The notes under the pieces: generated by a model
Told to the model about the DNA's origin: nothing
Database searches by the model: none
The model's input: only the letters and a program-made list of their open reading frames with translations
NCBI GenBank assembly: GCA_011109175.1
Contig: RDEW01000070.1
Location: 73,055 to 137,054 of the forward strand
DNA length: 64,000 bases
Source of the DNA: Dicyema japonicum
Lineage: Eukaryota > Dicyemida > Rhombozoa > Dicyemidae
Direction: 5' to 3'
Position numbers and translations under genes: made by a program
In this document: positions 10,774 through 20,885 of the stretch, piece after piece
Position numbering within the stretch: position 1 is the stretch's first letter
Layout of the letters: each line of letters begins with the position of its first letter

Positions 10774-11770
10774 TATTGAACATTTTTTGAAGTACATGGT
10801 AGCCAGCATTTTCCTTTAATAATTATTTTCGGCGTTACCTAGTAGTGAGCCGAGTTTTTTTTTGTATGCAAGTCATAATTCCTTTTTTTTCTCCATCCAC
10901 AGTCTCAAACGGTCTTGAGATGTAGTACCAACCTCTATGATAGGGACTTGATCAGACTCCTCATCGTGTACCACAATGTACGGTTTTTGTGCTTGACTAG
11001 CACCGAAGAACGGATAACACTGTTTACCTTAATTTGGACCCTGGTGTTCTTTACTACAGATTGCACCTTATGAGTCTGCAAAGGCGGCTCAATGGCTCCA
11101 AACAGAGAACAAAAAGCAGTGGAGACATGCTATCTCCCTGTAGAATTCCCCTCTTGAGTTTTATTTTGCCTATCCGATCATTTATTTAAAATACTTTTAT
11201 TTTTTCTTAATAATTAAATATTTAATTTTTTATTAATTTTTTAATAAATTCTTAATATAAATATAAATCATTTAATAGGTCAGGTCATATTTAATTTCTT
11301 TTTAGTTCTTTTCATAAGCTTCATCGTCTTAGATATCAAAGTGATAACTTGGAACTTCAAAGAAAATAATAGTACTATAGCAGTGATGATGGGTTCAATA
11401 TCAATTAAATATTATGTACATCGAGGAGTAAGCAAAATTTTATTTTTAGCAAATAATTTGTAAATTCGGCAAAAGTGCTTCGTTTGAACTTTTGAGAGTC
11501 TATTATTCAAATGAAACAATGAATTATGATATTTATGCTTATTTGACCATGTAGGAGTATCAAATTTTATTTAAAGTTTCGACTACACGTTATTCATACG
11601 CAATACATGAAATCGTAGTTACAAACGGTTCTGGTAAGTATTTTATGTTTAATTTAGATGTATTCCTTGTTGGAAATTTTCAAATGACTCAGTGGTTTGA
11701 CAAATATTGTGAATGTGATCTAATAGTTTTGAAAGAGAGCGAATCTAATTTTCTCAAATTGTATCAATTC
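10774..11770 (+). repeat. Segmental direct duplication, copy 2
   Basis: Counterpart of 7784-9190. The join at about 10868 links GTTTTTTTTTGTATG directly to CAAGTCATAATTCC, which in copy 1 are 446 bp apart. This is either a deletion here or an insertion in copy 1; the extra piece in copy 1 is ordinary LINE sequence continuous with its neighbours, which favours a deletion in copy 2. Confidence 0.9.
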
Positions 11771-11815
11771 AAATTTATATTAATTATGGGTTATAAGCCG
11801 AATGATGCAAGTTAA
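11386..11815 (+). pseudogene. unknown spliced gene, duplicate copy 2 (nonsense mutation)
   Basis: Same exon plan as 8836-9151: exons 11386-11427, 11450-11633, 11658-11815, introns 22 nt (11428-11449) and 24 nt (11634-11657) with conserved ends. A TAG at 11552-11554 replaces the GAG of copy 1 (CCATGTAGGAG versus CCATGGAGGAG). Exon 3 stays open for 52 codons, including QWFDKYCECDLIVLK, so it preserves the C-terminus lost in copy 1. Neither copy is whole. I do not recognise the family. Confidence 0.5.
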
Positions 11816-11819
11816 CTAT

Positions 11820-11994
11820 AACTAATCTTAGAGCATGAGTGTGACTGTAGACCTAAGGCCAAAGATGATAGGGAGAAAAGCTAAATCTTAATTACTACTA
11901 ACAGTTTCGTTCCTTCATACTCATAAATGGGTTGGGAGAATTCTAGTTTAGTTGATGTGAAGTCTCGTTGAGACTACATCTATGTTTTTTTCTA
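11820..11994. other. Spacer, nothing seen
   Basis: AT-rich DNA between the duplicated segment and the element holding the 69-bp array; no open frame, splice pair or repeat match found. Confidence 0.3.
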
Positions 11995-13460
11995 AATCTC
12001 AATACTAATTTCAAAAACTTTCCACTTTAATCATTTTAGGCACTAATTCAAGATCCCAGAGATCCCGGAGATAGAGAACAATGGGAGACAGACAACGTGG
12101 GTAAAAATCGTTTAAGCGATATCAGAAGAACAGCAGAAACGTCGTTTAACCGAATTGAGAATACATGCACATGAATGCGGAATCACTAGAACACCATATC
12201 AGTCGGTTGACTGAATTAAGAACACATGCACATCAATGCGAGATGAAGAATAAGCAGAACAGCATATCAGTTGGTTAACTGAATTGAGAACACATGCACA
12301 TCAATGCGGCAGACGAATCAGTAGAACACCATATCAGTCGGTTAACTGAATTGAGAACACATGCACACCAATGCGGGCAGACGAATCAGTAGAACACCAT
12401 ATCAGTCGGTTGACTGAATTGAGAACACATGCACATCAATGCGGGATGAAGAATAAGCAGAACACCATATCAGTCGGTTAACTGAATTGAGGACACATGC
12501 ATCAATGCGGGCAGACGAATCAGAAGAACAGCAGAAACGTCGTTTAACCGAATTGAGAATATACGGGATGAAGAATAACTAGAACACCATATCAGTCGGT
12601 TGACTGAATTGAGAACACATGCACATCAATGCGGGATGAAGAATAAGCAGAACAGCATATCAGTTGGTTAACTGAATTGAGAACACATGCACATCAATGC
12701 GGGATGAAGAATAAGCAGAACAGCATATCAGTTGGTTAACTGAATTGAGAACACATGCACATCAATGCGGGCAGACGAATAGTAGAACACCATATCAGTC
12801 GGTTAACTGAATTGAGAACACTTGCACATCAATGCGGGATGAAGAATAAGCAGAACACCATATCAGTCGGTTACTGAATTGAGAACGCATGCACACCAAT
12901 GCGGGCAGACGAATCAGTAGAACACCATATCAGTCGGTTAACTGAATTGAGAACGCATGCACACAATGCGGGCAGACGAATCACTAGAACACCATATCAG
13001 TCGGTTGACTGAATTGAGAACGCATGCACACAATGCGGGAGACGAATCAGTAGAACACCATATCAGTCGGTTACTGTTGAGAACGCATGCACACCAATGC
13101 GGGCAGACGAATCAGTAGAACACCATATCAGTCGGTTGACTGAATTGAGAACACATGCACAACAATGCGGGATGAAGAATAAGCAGAACAGCATATCAGT
13201 TGGTTAACTGAATTGAGAACACATGCACATCAATGCGGGCAGACGAATCAGTAGAACACAATATCAGTCGGTTAACTAAATTGAGAACACATACCCAATA
13301 AGTCCAGGCTGTTCAAGACACAGAAGAGACTCAGCGTCGTTTGTCTAATAATTGAAGCACGCGACAAGCTCTCCACAGATGCTAGACCATGTGCACGCGG
13401 AACGTGCTCTGACCGAGTTCATTTCCTAACATTCGCAGAACTTAGGAAGTGATAGGATCA
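11995..13460 (+). mobile_element. Element containing 23-residue repeat array (Helitron/STPR-like remnant)
   Basis: Flanks of the array match an independent copy at 54.18-54.64 kb on the other strand: left flank TTTCAAAAACTTTC..TAATCATTT..AGATCCCAGA, right flank AGAAGAGA..CAACGTCGTTTGTC-type and GCTAGACCATGTGCA. So the array is internal to a dispersed element. Translated units (ADESVEHHISRLTELRTHAHQ) and the flank TEETQRRLSNN resemble the repetitive Arg/Glu-rich N-terminus of invertebrate Helitron-type proteins and STPR (23-residue) repeats. That identity is inference; no helicase or Rep motif is visible nearby. Frames are broken throughout. Confidence 0.45.
12126..13300 (+). repeat. 69-bp tandem array, 18 units
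   Basis: Eighteen units can be counted by the anchor TGAATTGAGAACACATGCAC (variants at the ends); unit spacing is 67-70 bp, modal 68-69. Two unit types alternate irregularly: one begins GCAGACGAATCAGTAGAACACC, shortened here to its first bases, the other GATGAAGAATAAGCAGAAC. 69 bp equals 23 codons. The second type has TAA where the single-unit relative at 54.4 kb has TCA, and many units are 67-68 bp, so the array is no longer translatable. Irregular alternation suggests expansion of multi-unit blocks. Confidence 0.95.
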
Positions 13461-14039
13461 CTGATGGATTATTCTAGAAAATAATTGAAAAAAATTTGAA
13501 GTTAGGATCTTTTAATTAATTGGCATAGATTTTTTTACGTATTCTTAAGTTTATTAAATAATTAACTGGATATTGGAAGTTGTCATGGAAGCTGATCACT
13601 ACCGTGCTGAACTGCTTGGCTTGCTTAAGCAGAAAGGAAAAAAGGATAAGATTTTAATTCTGAGAGCAATAATTTGAGAATTTAGCGAAAACTATGTCAA
13701 GTGCAAATTTCGAATATTTTATGATAACCACAGCCAATAATCTCTTAAAGAATCAAAGGCCTCTTACTGTTTATGGAAGATCAAACATATCTCTCATATG
13801 ACGCAACGATGAAGAATATGTTAATACTTTCTTTGAACTCTGGATTTGAATGAATTTCATGACAGTGTGTTCGTGGAAACTACAATTTGAGTCTAACTCT
13901 TCATTAGGCACATAAATAATAGTTAAGGAAGATAACATTTTGTCCTTTTCGCTTCCTTGTGACTCTGGATCCTTGAAATCTCTGTATATCTATGCATTTT
14001 ACTAGGAAGATAACTTTTTATATTCGGAACATCCTAGTT
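13461..14039. other. No gene seen
   Basis: AT-rich region downstream of the array. No open frame longer than about 50 codons with recognisable content; no SINE or LINE tail was identified. Confidence 0.3.
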
Positions 14040-14355
14040 TTTTTAATCCGTTATACAGCCTTACCAGTCCCCGTTTTTTAGATCTTTTTTACTAACTTTT
14101 TGCACCTGTGTGCTTGAATGGCCAGGCTGTTTCCTCAGAGAATATCTATCGAGATACGCTTTCGAAGCCATCCAGTCTCATGTTTATCCTTGATGACCAT
14201 TTTGATCATTGAGCCCATCCGACGGACTATACCATCCTCTTGAGGGCCAAGGATTACAGACGTCTCAACAGCAAATGTGATAAACAGATGATCTTCCAAA
14301 ATGTTTCGGTATTTTGTTTCTTTTCTTATCCTCGGCTTGCTTAGAAGCATAATTG
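14040..14355 (-). pseudogene. REL-like LINE extreme C-terminus, divergent subfamily
   Basis: Minus-strand RNILEDHLFITFAVETSVIL, then GLRRMGSMIKMVIKDKHETG-like sequence, WLRKRISIDIL and GNSLAIQAH align with YSCLGDRYRFTPVATESSGA...WLRQKIGIAILRGNSFAIHAA of the 24 and 50 kb copies. It is the last hundred residues of the element, with one stop (IDIL*GNS). Confidence 0.65.
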
Positions 14356-14359
14356 GTTC

Positions 14360-14885
14360 CTAAGAATCAGGTATTCAAAAGGAGTTGTTGAGGAACATTA
14401 GGTTATTTTCGAAAAGTTCATCACTCCGTCACTCTTAACCCCATTTTATGGATAGCTTTAATGTCCTGGCATTTATTTATTACCTCCTCAGTATCAACTG
14501 GTTGGAGACAAAATATATAGTCCCCAACTAAGTAATTTCAGTTCCACAGTCATTGTGAAACGCATTCATCTCTGGCATCACGTCTTACATATTTTCCATT
14601 GTGGGAACCCCATTAGTGGAGTAGATAAAGCAAGAGCTTTTTTATGCTCACCAGACATTCTTTTATCAGGTAGACCATATGAAGATTTTTTTAAAAATCA
14701 AAAAGGCATAGAGCAGAAGAGAATCCTTTGGTTAAGTAGGTAGCAGTATGGAAACTGAACTCACTGCTAATCACAACAGCAATAATCTCAACGTCATCTG
14801 GTAATTATTTCATGGAATTCATCATAATAGTTATAATTTCACTCTTTCAGCATTCACATAAACCTCCGAACTAACTTGTTCCAAC
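14360..14885. other. No gene assigned
   Basis: A 62-codon open frame at 14555-14743 has no recognised motif. The rest is AT-rich DNA without supported features. Confidence 0.3.
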
Positions 14886-14889
14886 CTTT

Positions 14890-15660
14890 TCAATCGTAAG
14901 AGAGTTTCCTCAACTCGTCCAGGTCTTCTTTACTTCTTAGACGTTTGTTCACGAGCTTTAGATCTCCGTCAAGTGTTTCAAGTAGTGTAATACGCCAATG
15001 TCCACGACAGCACGGTCCCTGTCTCATGAAGTAGTCCTCCATTGCTATGTTTGCTGGAGCACCCAAATCCATACGCAAGATATGTCCAAATAGCCTCCAG
15101 CGCATATCAGCAATTTCTAGACTCAGTGGACCCGTGCAACATCTCTTGTACAGCGATTCCTTTTTATTTTTGATGGCCAGTTCAGTCCTAGTAGGGATAT
15201 AAGTTGTCTTCGATGGAAAGAGTCTAGTCCAAGTTGTTCGGTTTTGGACGTTCCCCAGGTCGATGAATTGTACATTAGGATCGGCTTGACAAAGGCTTCA
15301 TACAGTATCAAACGAAGTGATGTACAGGATCGTCGTTCGCCAATCCACTCTTTCTTCAACTTGTTTATCGTTGTCCCTTACCTTTCTGGCAATATCTTGA
15401 ATGTCTCAAAGTAAAAAGCCAAGTTTGTTTTTTTCGCCATGTTTCACTTGATCTGCTTACCATTCTCCTGATTTCCACAATGTCAGTTTTCGCGGTGTTC
15501 ATTCCAAGGAACCATCGGTTCAGCTCATCAGTTGCTACCTCGAGTTGTCGAAGTAGAGCCGATTTGTCTTTTGACACAAAGTCGACGTTGTCCGCAAATA
15601 CAATTTCGACGATGTTGTCATCATAGAACTTCCAAAGATTTTGCAATGCCGCCTCCAGAT
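14890..15660 (-). pseudogene. LINE RT to C-terminus, APE-type family
   Basis: Reading the minus strand from 15650: IVEIVFADNVDFVSKDKSAL (YxDD box changed to FADN), NRWFLGMNTAKTD, LRLILYEAFVKPILMYNSST, DSFHRRQLISLLGLNWPSKI, then MRWRLFGHILRMDLGAPANI and DELRKLSYD. This is the terminal third of the commonest LINE family in the window. Three open frames are offset by small indels. Confidence 0.82.
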
Positions 15661-15791
15661 ATCATGAAATTTTTCCAGGATATAAAAAATTTTAATTTTA
15701 TATTATTGATTTAATTTGAAAAAATAAATTAAATTTTAAATAAAATAATTTTTAGTTTGAATTACGTTGTTCGTTCTCGTATGTGAAATTC

Positions 15792-16439
15792 ATGGAACAA
15801 TTGTATTCAAGAGGTGAATATTTAAAAAATCACGTTGCAAGTCAGCTAGGCGAATTTAACCACAAAACAAGCTCAGACAACTTTACCTTAATAGAAGTAA
15901 ATTACATATATAAAATTTAGTCAAATATAGTAGAACTTGACAATATCACCATACAAATGTCACAAATTCTTAGGGAAAACCACCTCAGGTCTCGTTCTCA
16001 TTGGGTTGAAGTTTATCATCAATTTTCACAAGATCTAAATTTAATAAAAATGAATTTTTCAAATTTAAAAAATAATAATTAGTAATAATAAATAATTTTT
16101 ATATTTTAGTTTCGGAAGATCTGATAAAAATTCAATTTATTGTGGTGAACCTAAATCAAATGGCGTTAATGAATTTTATCCCATAAATAGAACAGATCCT
16201 TTAAAAACAATTAACGTCGACTTACAGAACATTGAATTAATCAGTCGATCTTCCTTATCTGCTTGCATGAGCAGAATGATAATTTAAAGCGCATTGGTGG
16301 AAGAATTGATGCTGTTGGAAGAATCAGTTCACTCTCATTAACTGTTATTGGGTGGATTGAACGTGCTAGATTTACCAATAAAGTTATTATTACTGTCTGT
16401 GTGACTATTGTGACTGTTTTATTTGCTTATATTTTGTGA
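15792..16439 (+). CDS. GOSR2: GOSR2/membrin-like Golgi SNARE
   Basis: Qb-SNAREs of this type sit in ER-Golgi and cis-Golgi membranes and pair with syntaxin-5, Sec22b and Bet1 for vesicle fusion. Exons: 15792-15896, 15921-16081, 16110-16439; introns are 24 and 28 nt and join in frame. The product begins MEQLYSRGEYLK, has a helical N-terminal part (SNIVELDNITIQMSQILREN), then a SNARE-like helix (NDNLKRIGGRIDAVGRIS) followed by LSLTVIGWIERARFTNK and a C-terminal membrane anchor VIITVCVTIVTVLFAYIL before TGA. The order IxRIxxLxLSxxVxxxIERRxFxDK-anchor is that of membrin. One base seems missing near 16265 (SACM then HEQND in the next frame), the only break. Could be Bos1-type in another naming; assignment moderately sure. 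Confidence 0.65.
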
Positions 16440-16724
16440 TTCACTCATTTGTTCATGTTTCAGTGGCAGCAGTTAGTAATTACTTAAGGTCATCTATGTT
16501 CAAAGTACTATTCCGATATTTGGAGATGTCTTTTTTTACAAGTCAAACGTGAGACTGGTTTACTTACACCTGTCTCTGATTAGCCAGGACAGTCCCGTAA
16601 TGTCTCGGATTATCATATTTATTATTAGTAATTGTTGATTGTGATAATCAAAAATCTTTAGTAAAATTATTAAGTTATTAAAAAAATAATCGACTTTCTT
16701 AGTTAATTTTAATAATTGGAGAAA
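16440..16724. other. AT-rich spacer
   Basis: Follows the SNARE gene and precedes a LINE fragment. No open frame or repeat match seen. Confidence 0.3.
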
Positions 16725-17140
16725 GACCTAACGGGATGACCCTTTTCCGTTTCACGTCTGGAAGATCTTTGGCTGGGACCAACTTGTGTAGACACGTTCT
16801 CAAGCACGAATATTTTCAAATCGGTTCAGACACCTGGAGCAGCTGCTTCGACTGCAGAAAACATAAAAATAAAGAAATATTCTTGCCTCGGGGATCGCTA
16901 CCGATTTACTCCTGTTGCGACCGAATCATCGGGACGGCTGAGTTCTTGCGAGAACTCGGAGGAATGCTTGCCAGAATGAAAAGGGATCAACGAGAAGGGT
17001 TAATGGCTAAGACAAAAGATTGGAATGGCCATATTTTGAGGGAACTCGTCGCAATCCAGCAGCAGGCTCCCTCAAATGACATTTGTTTAATTGTTAAAAA
17101 TTATTTTGTTTTTAAAAAAAATTAATAAAGATATTTTTGT
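16725..17140 (+). pseudogene. REL-like LINE C-terminus, subfamily 2
   Basis: A 129-codon open frame and its flanks match the 24.2-25.2 and 49.9-50.9 kb copies: MTLFRFTSGRSLAGTNL (versus MTLFPFTSGRSLVWDAT), frame-shifted SCLGDRYRFTPVATESS, RTAEFLRELGGMLARMKRDQ. The copy is more diverged than those two and lacks the GAVGPM piece by a small deletion. It ends at the same TGACATTTGTTTAATTG 3' untranslated sequence. Confidence 0.85.
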
Positions 17141-17224
17141 TTTTCTGTGAAAATTTTATTGTCCCGTAAAAGTCCCTGGTTTTTATTATCAAAATCAATA
17201 AATGTCTTGCAAAGAGGGCTTACA

Positions 17225-17480
17225 GTGTAACGGAGTGTTGGATTTGTGAAGATCATCGACCCGGACCTACGCTCTGGAGGCCCTTATGAGACTAGACTCC
17301 AGATCACGGGAAGTTGGCCCTGAAAATTCAGGCAGCCGTCCTGTACGTTCATGCGCGGGCACGATGGAAGAACACGGGCAAAGATGAGTCTCTGTTAGAA
17401 TGCATCGGGATCACGTGATAATTAGTTTTGTCTTAGGATCGTTAAATAAATAATAAAATAAATAATGTCTTGGATTTCTA
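17225..17480 (+). repeat. LINE 3' end (GATCACGTGAT type)
   Basis: GGGATCACGTGATAATTAGT near 17407 is followed by TTTGTCTTAGGATCG and a short AATAAATAATAAAATAAATA tail. Upstream sequence (CACGGGCAAAGATGAG) matches, inverted, the region beside the same motif at 58.6 kb (CTCATCTTGCCTGGTG). It is a 5'-truncated LINE. Confidence 0.5.
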
Positions 17481-17818
17481 GAATAATAAAGTGGTAGGCC
17501 TATCTAAACGTTGAGTTTATGACTCACCGTTTTTTATCGCTCCGTGGACGATGTAATAAACGAAACGATTAGTTCAGGAAAAAATCCTGTCTGACAATAG
17601 TCGTGTATCTCCACACCAATCATATGCATACCCAATGTAATTATTATAGCTTGTATGATTCTATAATTATTGCTAATATTACTACTTCGTGTAGAAGGAT
17701 ACTCGAGAAATTTGAAAAACCTATATTTTCTCGTCAGAATAGCTGACTTACCACCATCAACTTATCCAACAACGATCTATACAAAAAACCTCATTAATAT
17801 TCAAAATTTACTCCCAAT

Positions 17819-17830
17819 ATAGCACTTCTA
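17819..17830 (+). repeat. Target-site duplication, left, of SINE-A
   Basis: ATAGCACTTCTA, identical to 18149-18160 on the other side of the SINE-A copy. Confidence 0.9.
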
Positions 17831-18148
17831 ATAATAATAATAATAAGCCTTTTCACGAGAGCCATAGTATTTTATAGCTCCGCATAGGCAGGACACACAC
17901 TTTATTTAAGTAAAGAACAGTTAATTTTAACTAATCGTAGAACCAAGAATGATATTCACTTCTTTTTTTCTTTTTTGTGGGGTGTCCTTTCTGACAATCC
18001 AGTTCCAGTGAGTATTCACTGATGACGGCGTCACTCGTCAAACCATTTCTGCCGTAGATGCGTGAACCTTCCACCAGGTGAACAGCAGCGAGATTCGAAC
18101 CCATAGCCTAAGCCACTTAAGCCCGAACCTAACCACTAAGCCACCCGG
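17831..18148 (-). mobile_element. SINE-A, full-length tRNA-derived SINE
   Basis: Complete 318-bp element on the minus strand. The head is tRNA-like: box A TGGCTTAGTGG at 18143-18133 and box B GGTTCGAATCT at 18101-18091, preceded by CCGGG. The body contains GACGAGTGACGCCGTCATCA and GTGAATACTCACTG. The tail is GCGGAGCTATAAAATACTA, GGCTCTCGTGAAAAGGCTTA and a (TTA)n run. It is bounded by 12-bp target duplications. The head supplies a polymerase III promoter; the tail matches that of a local LINE (21.9-22.3 kb), its probable source of reverse transcriptase. Confidence 0.92.
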
Positions 18149-18160
18149 ATAGCACTTCTA
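18149..18160 (+). repeat. Target-site duplication, right, of SINE-A
   Basis: ATAGCACTTCTA, perfect match of 17819-17830. Confidence 0.9.
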
Positions 18161-18364
18161 TTTACATTCATATTTTTATTCGCTTCACTTGGCTGTAGTC
18201 ACCTCCAAGTGAATTATTCGTAGTTACTTCGTCAGGTAGAAAGGTTGGGTCTGCTCGCTAATATGTAAGTTTGTAAAAGCTGGTGGATCATATGACATTA
18301 CTTTGTTCGAATGAAAGAAGAAAGGAACTGAGAAAAGTAAGGGACAAATACCAGAAAAGCTTAA

Positions 18365-18615
18365 GTTCTCAATCTCGCTGCTGTCCATTAGGTGGGAGGT
18401 TCCAGGCATCTACCCAATGCTTCTGGTTGACGGAGTGACGCCTTCACCAGTGTTTCATCACTCCGGAATCGGATCGTATTATAGGACTCACACACAAGAA
18501 AAATAAAAGAGCGAGAATTCAAGAACGTTTAGATGCCTTAGAATAATTCCCTCGGATTAGTTTATTTTTTTAAATAAAGTGAGATCTGCCTATACTGGGG
18601 TTTATTAAAGGAAAC
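18365..18615 (+). mobile_element. SINE-A copy, diverged
   Basis: TCTCGCTGCTGTCCATTAGG, GACGGAGTGACGCC..TCA, GGAATCGGATCGT, GGACTCACACACAAG and AAATAAAGTGAGATCTGCCT follow the order of the SINE-A body. The tRNA head is eroded and the LINE-like tail is not clear. Confidence 0.62.
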
Positions 18616-19079
18616 GTTACTACTCCTTGGCTGCATGACTGTTGTGTGTTATATGGATTATGTCCAGATCTTCAATTTTAACGGCCTTCAGAGCAGCAGT
18701 TCTAAAGTCCTGATTTTAAAACCAATGATCTGCATTATCTTGTTTTTGAAGGGTTTTTTTGAATGATTCAAACTTACAATCTTGAGTAAACCTTGCATAA
18801 AATATCCAAAGAAGGAACTCAATGGAGAACGTCTATTTGTGCCAAACAAATACTTCTTCCAATAGTCTATTACAGACTTCCGCTTACGAAGAGAGGTGGA
18901 GAAGTATACCCACCATCTTCCAATTTCTTCACACGTTCTATATTCGCGACTCACTTCAATCATAGACGGAAGAGTTTTTATGATGGTAATCATCATCAGT
19001 GGAATTAGTCAGGAAAAAGTAGGAATATTTTCATACTAAACTTTATAATTTTATTTTTTATTAAACACTCCAAGACCAC
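18616..19079. other. No gene assigned
   Basis: Two opposing open frames (about 100 and 70 codons) overlap near 18.7-19.0 kb, neither recognisable. No features supported. Confidence 0.3.
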
Positions 19080-19210
19080 TGTCAAAAATCAAAACTATCT
19101 ATCACGTGATCCCGATATGTTCGAATAAGTCCTCTTCTTTGCCTGATGTTTCCTTTCTCGATCCCACACATACGTATCAGGCGGCTGTTTGAGGTCCCTT
19201 GAGTCATCCC
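19080..19210 (-). repeat. LINE 3' end (GATCACGTGAT type)
   Basis: Plus-strand ACTATCTATCACGTGATCCC followed by CTTCTTTGCCTGATGTTTCC is the reverse of the motif block at 17.3-17.4 kb and parallels 33.1 and 58.6 kb. An A/T-rich tail lies to its left, as expected for a minus-strand element. Confidence 0.45.
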
Positions 19211-19400
19211 GGATTCTAGCCATATTAAATTTATAATTATAATTTAAGTAAATTAAGTCAATAATTTATATTATTTTTTATTCTTAAATTATTAAATTTA
19301 AAATAAATAAACAATAATATTGTCATACTCTAATCGTATTGACTTTTCGAATTATCATGGATATTTGTTATTTTGGTTAAATCAAGCATACTTAAGAGAA

Positions 19401-20540
19401 ATGGCTGACGCAGTTGAATTGAAGGAAATGAGTCTGACACAATTAAAGAAATATAAAATCCAGCAAATCTTCGAATTACGGGAAATGAAGGACAAAATCA
19501 GAGAGTGGGTTAATTGCAACTCTGTGGATTTTGAAAGTCTTCAACTGAAGGGATCCAGTGAAAGCATCTCTGAGACAAAACTTGATAAATATTTTGGTAA
19601 CAGAAATGTCTGGGGATCTCTCCGTCAAAGGATTCTTGAGACCTACAAAGGACAATCTCTCGAAAACGAAGATCTGATCACTGTCAAAGCAATATTCAAA
19701 AATTTAAACAATTTTTTGAAATTTCGAACGGAAATTGACGCTTTTCTTAAAAATGTATTAAACAGTGCATGAAAATATTCGAACGTGCTCGAATCTCTTT
19801 CAGAGGTAAGGAATTCACTAAAGTGGACTCAATTCTTCAGATTGAAAATGTAATTTATCAAAAAGAAAGGAAATTCTGGAAAAATGCCGACAAATCAGCA
19901 AAATAATCAGCAAACGGTTGAAATTGAGCAAAACTGTTCAAATTCTTTACCTCCCAACCCTCAATGATGAAGGTGATCAGAAGATCTCTTAAATTGGCTG
20001 TTATTTTAATTAATTCCACTGCAAATATTCTTCACATGAGAATATGTCGAGCAAAAACTTGAAAATGAACTTCAAACTGCAAAAAATGATCATTCAAGTC
20101 CAACTTTGAATATCGTCGCTGCAACAGCGCTTCGATTACGACTGAAGCGAAACGTTGTTCCTCCGTCCATCGACTCAGAACATCCAAAGCCAGCGGTCGT
20201 GATAAAAAACAAAGAACAGTTTTTAATCAATCAAGAAATTACCGTCAATCTCATCTCTGGAACCACTTTCGTCTAAAAAACTCGTTCATTGCAACAAAAT
20301 GACGTTGACTGATGAAGTCTGGAAAAATGAAATCGCCCTGAAATCTGTAAGCTTTCGATTTATTTAGGCTAATAAAAATGTTGGAAAATTAGAAAGCACT
20401 AAAAAGTATTATTTTACCAAGAAAATCGAATCGTTGAATAAACAGAATTATATTTACAGATATTATCAGTACAACAGAGAGAATTCGTGTTGTAAAGGTT
20501 AAGTTGATTACTTCAGTTTAGAAAACATACGTAAGGATCG
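19401..20540 (+). CDS. unknown gene, helical/coiled-coil-like protein
   Basis: Not recognised. From ATG 19401 an open frame of 124 codons runs to 19772 (continuing open upstream to 19320), rich in Glu, Lys and Leu with LKEMSLTQLKKYKIQQIFEL and KIREWVNCNSVDFESLQLKG. Past the stop, continuation in other frames (KYSNVLESLSE, a 35-nt GTAAGG...TTCAG intron near 19806-19840, then KISKIISKRLKLSKTVQIL, EQKLENELQTAKND and ATALRLRLKRNVVPPSI) suggests more exons up to about 20.5 kb. Composition suggests long helices. One base error near 19770 or a missed splice is needed. The function is unknown. Confidence 0.5.
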
Positions 20541-20639
20541 ATTTATTATTATAAAATAATACTATTTTAATGTCATTAATATTTATTGATTATATAATTA
20601 TATAAAAATTACTTATCTTGACAGTTCTGGTTACTCGAT

Positions 20640-20885
20640 CGAAGGTTTCTCGGTTAGCTCTCTTTGTCCGTTCTATTATATTGGGCGTCATAGGGTCCAG
20701 GTGGCGCCCAGTGGCTTGATGGTATGAAAAAATGTCAGTTGTTATCCTTTACTTTATTTGAGAGGTTACTATAACTGCAATGACTGAATGCTGTCTTCCT
20801 GTACCGGCGATTATAGGTGTGTGTAATGTTGGAGATCCCTCTATACCGCAATTTTGGGAATTGGATGCATTTAGTTAGTGGTCAA
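20640..20885 (+). mobile_element. SINE-B copy, partial
   Basis: CCAGGTGGCGCCCAGTGGC, ATGGTATGAAAAAATG, CTTTACTTTATTTGAGAGGT and CTGCAATGACTGAATG parallel GTAACGCCCAGTGGC...AACTTAAAGATTGG of the 51-kb copy and the reverse of the 33.5-kb copy. The head is poorly preserved. Confidence 0.42.

Noticed and set aside
12126-13300. CRISPR array or centromeric satellite
   Set aside because: There are no unique spacers between units, and flanks belong to a dispersed element found again at 54 kb; a eukaryotic gene context also excludes CRISPR.
18091-18143. Possible tRNA gene
   Set aside because: Box A and box B are present, but sequence continues as a SINE body with target duplications and no acceptor-stem pairing was seen.
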